Shown piece after piece: positions 42,658 through 46,190 of a stretch of DNA of 46,190 bases (position 1 is the first letter of the stretch; the number at the start of each line of letters is the position of its first letter). Source of the DNA: Armatimonadetes bacterium CG06_land_8_20_14_3_00_66_21 (GTDB taxonomy: Bacteria > Armatimonadota > Abditibacteriia > CG2-30-66-41); contig PEVN01000365.1 of the NCBI GenBank assembly GCA_002779825.1, positions 4,466-50,655 on the forward strand, given 5' to 3'. The notes under the pieces are model-generated. The model did no database searches, had not been told where the DNA came from, and saw nothing but the letters and a program-made list of their open reading frames with translations. Made by a program: the position numbers and the translations under genes.

Positions 42658-43068
42658 ATGAACGTTTCCCGCAAGCTCGTGCTTCACTTCCCCAAACAGA
42701 TGGTGGACCACCCCATCATCTGCTATCTGGTGCGCGACTACAACTTGATCTTCAACGTCCTCCGGGCACAGGTCAACCCGCAGCAGGAAGGTCTGCTCAT
42801 CATAGAGCTGACCGGCAGCGAGGAGGACTACGAGCGTGGGGTGGACTACCTGAAGGGGCTTGGGGTCACGCTGCAGTTCCTCTCGCAGGACATCCGACAC
42901 CTCGACGACCGGTGCACCGATTGCGGTGCCTGCACGGGCGTCTGCCCGACGGGGGCCCTGTCCCTCGACCGCCCCTCCATGAGGCTCATCTTCGACGACG
43001 GCAAATGCGTCGCCTGCGAAGCCTGCCTGCGCGCCTGCCCGACCAGGGCGATGGTGGCGGAGTACTGA
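42658..43068 (+). CDS. NIL-domain protein with two [4Fe-4S] ferredoxin clusters
   Basis: 136 residues from ATG 42658 with AGGAG six bases upstream. Residues ~1-78 are a NIL ligand-binding domain (LVLHFPKQMVDHPIICYLVR, EEDYERGVDYLKGLGVTLQF). The C-terminal half carries two CxxCxxCxxxCP motifs (CTDCGACTGVCPTGAL and CVACEACLRACPTRAM) for two [4Fe-4S] clusters. This is the architecture of the partner of the DUF39 enzyme, supplying electrons or sulfur handling for homocysteine formation. The genes are adjacent here as in methanogens, so the functional pairing is strongly suggested. Confidence 0.93.
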   Translation: MNVSRKLVLHFPKQMVDHPIICYLVRDYNLIFNVLRAQVNPQQEGLLIIELTGSEEDYERGVDYLKGLGVTLQFLSQDIRHLDDRCTDCGACTGVCPTGALSLDRPSMRLIFDDGKCVACEACLRACPTRAMVAEY

Positions 43069-43152
43069 CCGTCTTTCATTTCGGATTTCGGACTTGCGAT
43101 TTGAGCCCAGCGCGTCACTGCCAAAGTGGAAGCTGGGCACCAACCGGTCCTT

Positions 43153-43231
43153 CAATCCGTTGCCGTCCTGAATCCGCTGGGAACCGGTGCCCGAGGAAGT
43201 GTCCCAACGGATTCAGGACGGCAACGGATTG
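43153..43231. repeat. Large inverted repeat: 24-bp perfect arms plus 5 more pairs
   Basis: Arms 43153-43176 and 43208-43231 are perfect reverse complements. After one mismatch, 43178-43182 pairs with 43202-43206, leaving a 19-base loop. GTTTTT follows at 43236-43241, so an RNA copy would resemble a very long terminator stem. It lies in the 201-base gap between the ferredoxin gene and the UPF0280 gene. Confidence 0.9.
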
Positions 43232-43269
43232 GGGCGTTTTTCGCGGTGAGTTGACGGCAAGGTGACTGC

Positions 43270-43995
43270 ATGCCACGCGCGTACGTTGAACGCACTTACC
43301 GCCAGCGGGCCGACTCGGGGCTTGCCCCGTTCTCGGTGGTGGTCGAGCAGACGGACCTGCTGGTCTCCGCCGAGACGAATCTCGAAGCGGAGACGCGCGC
43401 GTCGGTCCAGCGTCATCGCCGCGCCCTTGAGCGGTGCATTGGGGAGCACCCGGAGTTCGCCACCTCGCTGACGCCGCTGTCGCTGTCGCGCTCGGAGCCG
43501 CTGCTGGCCGAGATGCTGCGAGCGAGCGCTGTCTGCAATGTGGGACCGATGGCCGCGGTCGCCGGCGCAATTGCCGAGTTCGTCGGTCGCGACCTGCTGC
43601 GCTTCAGCCCGCAGGTCCTCGTGGAGAACGGTGGCGACCTCTTTGTGGCGACGCACGAGGAGCGAGTGCTGTCGATTTTCGCCGGCGAGTCGCCCTTGAG
43701 CGAGCGCCTCGGGCTGAAGATCCCCGCGGCGGCACAACCCCTTGGCGTGTGTACCTCCTCCGGGACCGTCGGTCCGTCCCTCAGCTTCGGCCGGGCAGAT
43801 GCTGCTACAGTCGTCGCCCGCTCGGCAGCCTTCGCCGACGCCGCCGCCACTGCGCTGGCGAACCGCATCCACGAAGCTGCGGACATCGAGCCGGCCTTGG
43901 AGATGGCGCAGCAGCTTGAGGGCCTCGCCGGCGTCGTTCTCATCAAAGGCGACCGGCTGGGCGCGTGGGGAGCAGTCGAGTTGGTGCGGCTGTAG
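43270..43995 (+). CDS. UPF0280 (COG2122, ApbE-like fold) protein, third homocysteine-pathway gene
   Basis: 241 residues from ATG 43270 (AAGGTG five bases upstream). Family features are the N-terminal YVERTYRQ, NVGPMAAVAGAIAEFVGRDL, QVLVENGGDLF, and GVCTSSGTVGPSLSFGRADA followed by an Ala-rich helix ending DAAATALANRI. COG2122 proteins resemble the flavin transferase ApbE and are genetically linked to homocysteine synthesis in methanogens; the exact reaction is not settled. The co-location with the DUF39 and NIL-ferredoxin genes supports a role in the same route. The stop lies five bases from the converging DUF456 gene. Confidence 0.88.
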   Translation: MPRAYVERTYRQRADSGLAPFSVVVEQTDLLVSAETNLEAETRASVQRHRRALERCIGEHPEFATSLTPLSLSRSEPLLAEMLRASAVCNVGPMAAVAGAIAEFVGRDLLRFSPQVLVENGGDLFVATHEERVLSIFAGESPLSERLGLKIPAAAQPLGVCTSSGTVGPSLSFGRADAATVVARSAAFADAAATALANRIHEAADIEPALEMAQQLEGLAGVVLIKGDRLGAWGAVELVRL

Positions 43996-44000
43996 GCCGT

Positions 44001-44558
44001 TCAGAACACGGCAGTCAAGCACGTCACGATCATCGCCGCAGAGAGGGCGAGCTTCAGTGCCACGCCCATGGCCCGCCCAAGGATGGCGCCCCACGCCGCC
44101 TTCACGGCTTCGCCTTGCGAGCGCCTTTGGGCGGACTCGGCAGCCCAGACGCCGGCGAAGCAGCCGACGAACGCTCCAAGCACAGGCCCGATCAGTGCGC
44201 CGACAAGCCCGCCCACCGGGCCGCCCGCGAGACCGATCAGCCCGAGCACCGGCGTCAGCAGCCCGCCCAACAACACCGCGCCCGCGATCCCGCCAATGAA
44301 GGCCGCCCACTGACCGCCTTTGGAGGTGCCGTGCTTCTTGGCGCCTGCCACGGTGAGGACGTTGTCGGCGACCTCCGAGACGACGGCCATGAGGACAAGC
44401 ACGCCGACCATCCACGGCGCGATCTTCTCCCAACCGGTCGCCCAACTGAAGACCAGTGCGTCAAGGGCAATGACTACAGTGCCGGGCAGCCCGAGCGGCA
44501 CCATCAGCAGCCCGATCACCAGGAACAGCACGAAGAGCGCGATGCCCAGGACTTCCAC
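44001..44558 (-). CDS. DUF456 family integral membrane protein
   Basis: 185 residues from GTG 44558 with AAGGAG seven bases upstream. It has four to five hydrophobic helices: LGIALFVLFLVIGLLMVPLG, LPGTVVIALDALVFSWATGW, WMVGVLVLMAVVSEVADNVL, a Gly-rich core (GGIAGAVLLGGLLTPVLGLI, GLVGALIGPVLGAFVGCFAG), and a C-terminal helix. The VSEVADN-AKKHGTSKGG motif between helices is typical of DUF456. Its function is unknown. It lies 41 bases downstream of the small membrane protein gene, probably in the same transcript from the promoter at 44974. Confidence 0.85.
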   Translation of the reverse strand: MEVLGIALFVLFLVIGLLMVPLGLPGTVVIALDALVFSWATGWEKIAPWMVGVLVLMAVVSEVADNVLTVAGAKKHGTSKGGQWAAFIGGIAGAVLLGGLLTPVLGLIGLAGGPVGGLVGALIGPVLGAFVGCFAGVWAAESAQRRSQGEAVKAAWGAILGRAMGVALKLALSAAMIVTCLTAVF

Positions 44559-44599
44559 TCAGGGTCTCCTTGCGCCGCCGACGGCAAGAGCAACAGCCG

Positions 44600-44896
44600 C
44601 TATCGCACGCCAGACGCTTTGGTGTTGCTGGGTCCTGCAGCCAGGCTGGCCAACAGCGCTCCCCAGAAGTTGCCGAAGACAATCCAGAACACGAACACGC
44701 GCCCGCCGGCAACCGGCAGGGAGAACACCAGCGGCAAGCTGAAGTTCGTCACCGCCGCATAGCTGATGAGCCCGCCCGCGATGCCCGCAATCGCCATCGC
44801 GCCGGGCGACGCCTTGTCCTTCTGGCCGAAGAGCGCACCCACAATCCCTCCGATGACCAGACCACCGACCACCGCCAGAATCACGTTGTGGACCAT
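44600..44896 (-). CDS. Small Gly-rich membrane protein (GlsB/YeaQ-like)
   Basis: 98 residues from ATG 44896 with GGAGGAGG eight bases upstream. Three hydrophobic helices are visible: NVILAVVGGLVIGGIVGALF, AMAIAGIAGGLISYAAVTNF and FVFWIVFGNFWGALLASLAA. The first resembles the Gly-rich opening of transglycosylase-associated (GlsB/YeaQ/YmgE) proteins, which are often stress-induced, but the match is approximate. It is expressed from a strong promoter at 44974-44945 together with DUF456. Confidence 0.65.
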   Translation of the reverse strand: MVHNVILAVVGGLVIGGIVGALFGQKDKASPGAMAIAGIAGGLISYAAVTNFSLPLVFSLPVAGGRVFVFWIVFGNFWGALLASLAAGPSNTKASGVR

Positions 44897-44944
44897 GTAC
44901 GCTACCTCCTCCTGTGGAAATTCGGCTCACCCAGCCGCGCCCCG

Positions 44945-44974
44945 ATTATACGAGGCTCTGTCGCCGACTGTCAA
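44945..44974 (-). promoter_or_regulatory. Consensus sigma-70 promoter (TTGACA-N18-TATAAT), minus strand
   Basis: The minus strand reads TTGACA at 44974-44969 and TATAAT at 44950-44945 with an 18-base spacer. Both hexamers are perfect consensus. It drives the two small membrane protein genes and lies ~75 bases from the divergent sugar kinase start. Confidence 0.88.
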
Positions 44975-45047
44975 CACCAGGAGGACTGACTGCCACCGGG
45001 GCGAAAGACAGGCGGACGCACACACAGCCGGGGCACCGGAGGACACC

Positions 45048-46100
45048 TTGGACGAAACACGTTTGGCGGAGCTGCTGTCAGCCATCCAGCAACTCACCGT
45101 TGTCATCACCGGCGATTTCTGCCTGGACCGCTACGGCCGCGGCGGCATCCAGGGGGTCTCCCGCGAAACGGGACAGGAAGTTCCTCGGCTGGAGAGCCAC
45201 TTCTTCAGCCCCGGCGCCGCCGGCACGATTGCCTGGAACCTGGCGGATCTGGGCGCAGAGGTTCTGGCGATTCCGGTCCTCGGCGCAGACCGCTACGGGG
45301 AGGTCATCACGCGGGAAATGGTGCTTCGTGGGATCGATGCCTCGAATGCCGTGGTCGAAGAAGGCCGCCACACGCCGTCGTACGAGAAGCTGAAAATCCG
45401 GCATCAGGACGGGCAGGTGCGGGAGCTGCGGATCGATGTCGCCAACGCGGGACCGGTGGGCGAGGCGGCCGGGCAGGCGCTGGCGGGACGGGTGCGGAGC
45501 GTAGTCAGCGGCCACCAAGCGCAGGTGCTGGTCGTCGCCGACTACGATGAAGAGGGCACAGGTGTTGTGACGGCCGATATCCGGGAGGCGCTCTGCACCG
45601 TGGCAGCGTCGCCGGAGCTCGTCTCGGTCGCCACGTCCCGCGCCAACACCGGGGGCTTCCGGAACTTCGCGTTGGTGCCCAATGAATACGAGTTGACTAC
45701 TGCCAGCGGCGTTGCCCAGCCGGAGGTCTTCGACGACGTATCCGATGCAACCGTGGAGGCTGCCGCGGCCGCACTGCTCCCCCGAATCGGCAAGCCGTTC
45801 TTCGTCACCCGCGGCACCCGAGGGATCACGGTGTTCGAACTCGACGGCCGAATCAGCCATGTCCCGACCCGCAAGGCGGAAGGCGAAATCGACATCACCG
45901 GCGCCGGTGATTCGGCGCTTTCCGCCATCAGCCTGACCTTGGCGGCCGGCGGCACGTCCGTGGAGGCGGCGCTGATGGGCAACCTGGCCGCCAATATCAC
46001 GGTCCGGAAGATCGGCACCACGGGAACCGCTACACCGGAGGAACTGCAGCAGGTGTACCGAGACGTCTTCGCGGACCTCGCGGCACCCGAAGCTGGCTAA
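45048..46100 (+). CDS. PfkB-family sugar kinase, RfaE1/HldE-like
   Basis: 350 residues from TTG 45048, five bases after GGAGG; upstream in-frame sequence overlaps the divergent promoter and is rejected. VVITGDFCLDRYGRGGIQGV is the opening typical of D-glycero-beta-D-manno-heptose-7-phosphate kinases. SPGAAGTIAWNLADLGAEV matches the substrate-binding GGAxNVAxN region, and the ATP-site signature EIDITGAGDSALSAISL carries the catalytic Asp. There is no nucleotidyltransferase domain, so it corresponds to a stand-alone kinase. The SRETGQEVP segment differs from the usual SPEAPVPV, so the sugar may not be heptose. It is probably involved in making an activated surface sugar. Confidence 0.8.
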   Translation: MDETRLAELLSAIQQLTVVITGDFCLDRYGRGGIQGVSRETGQEVPRLESHFFSPGAAGTIAWNLADLGAEVLAIPVLGADRYGEVITREMVLRGIDASNAVVEEGRHTPSYEKLKIRHQDGQVRELRIDVANAGPVGEAAGQALAGRVRSVVSGHQAQVLVVADYDEEGTGVVTADIREALCTVAASPELVSVATSRANTGGFRNFALVPNEYELTTASGVAQPEVFDDVSDATVEAAAAALLPRIGKPFFVTRGTRGITVFELDGRISHVPTRKAEGEIDITGAGDSALSAISLTLAAGGTSVEAALMGNLAANITVRKIGTTGTATPEELQQVYRDVFADLAAPEAG

Positions 46101-46115
46101 TACTACAACCGTACT

Positions 46116-46190
46116 TAGCTCGGGGCAGGTCTCCGACCGCCCCGAAACGCTTGACCGGAAGGTCTCAAAGGGCTGCGAATCCACGGGATT
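46116..46190 (+). repeat. Dispersed structured repeat, copy 2 (truncated by window end)
   Basis: Blocks 46116-46134, 46138-46150, 46156-46167 and 46172-46190 match copy 1 at 22990-23114 in the same order and orientation. The hairpin inserts of copy 1 are replaced by GAC (46135-46137) and TTGAC (46151-46155). It begins 16 bases after the kinase stop, and the 3' part lies beyond the window. Confidence 0.8.

Noticed and set aside
43076..43106. AT-richer TTTCGGA-type 7-bp repeats after the ferredoxin gene
   Set aside because: Short and degenerate; similar drifting tracts occur near 1735-1766. Not strong enough to report as an element.
1..46190. tRNA or rRNA genes
   Set aside because: No cloverleaf with a T-loop GGTTCRA motif and no conserved rRNA segments were seen on either strand by eye.

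Overview
This is a G+C-rich (about two thirds by eye) bacterial chromosome segment carrying secreted polysaccharide-active proteins, envelope proteins and a few housekeeping genes. The gene mix (GH42-like and GH36-like enzymes, NPCBM modules, an uroporphyrinogen-decarboxylase-fold protein, PspA with a Ycf46-like ATPase, and a methanogen-type homocysteine gene set) suggests an uncultivated Armatimonadota-, Hydrogenedentota- or Planctomycetota-like lineage. That placement is a low-confidence inference. No rRNA, tRNA, CRISPR array, integrase or transposase was recognised.

Layout. 1-1766 (-): 3'-truncated secreted protein with three carbohydrate-binding-like modules. 1812-6212 (+): clostripain-like multidomain protein lacking its normal N-terminus, with Ser at the nucleophile position. 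6398-13883: polysaccharide region with a CBM-like lectin, a GH42-like glycosidase and a GH36-like alpha-galactosidase. 14031-16282 (-): URO-D-like protein and an alpha/alpha-toroid protein. 16612-19041 (+): PspA homologue and AAA ATPase behind a consensus sigma-70 promoter. 19200-25044 (-): YchF, a foldase with a zinc ribbon, an NlpC/P60-like protein, a dGTPase and a small winged-helix protein. 25177-32936 (-): a 2335-residue esterase/NPCBM/GH2-like/amidotransferase-like protein and a class I amidotransferase-fold hydrolase. 33190-34374 (+): VanW-family protein. 34414-38727 (-): four envelope proteins, including an M16-like protein without its zinc motif. 38920-40320 (+): orphan sensor histidine kinase. 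40321-41351: a 1 kb gene-free stretch with a striking 21-bp-period array of G/C tracts. 41352-43995 (+): three genes matching the archaeal aspartate-semialdehyde-to-homocysteine route, interrupted by a large inverted repeat. 44001-44896 (-): two small membrane proteins. 45048-46100 (+): PfkB/RfaE-like sugar kinase.

Non-coding structure is unusually rich. It includes a dispersed hairpin-bearing repeat (22990-23126, second copy running off the window end at 46116-46190), a 24-bp perfect inverted repeat (43153-43231), the 21-bp periodic array (40545-40985) and 9-bp-period tracts inside coding sequence (11005-11049, 26916-26951). Several near-consensus sigma-70 promoters (16497, 16451, 33056, 38845, 44974, 36867) help fix gene starts.

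The strongest candidates for new biology are the PspA plus Ycf46-like ATPase pair (an ESCRT-III/Vps4-like arrangement), the 21-bp array, the modular hairpin repeat, and the series of enzyme-fold proteins whose catalytic residues have been replaced. All calls come from reading the sequence; no database search was run.
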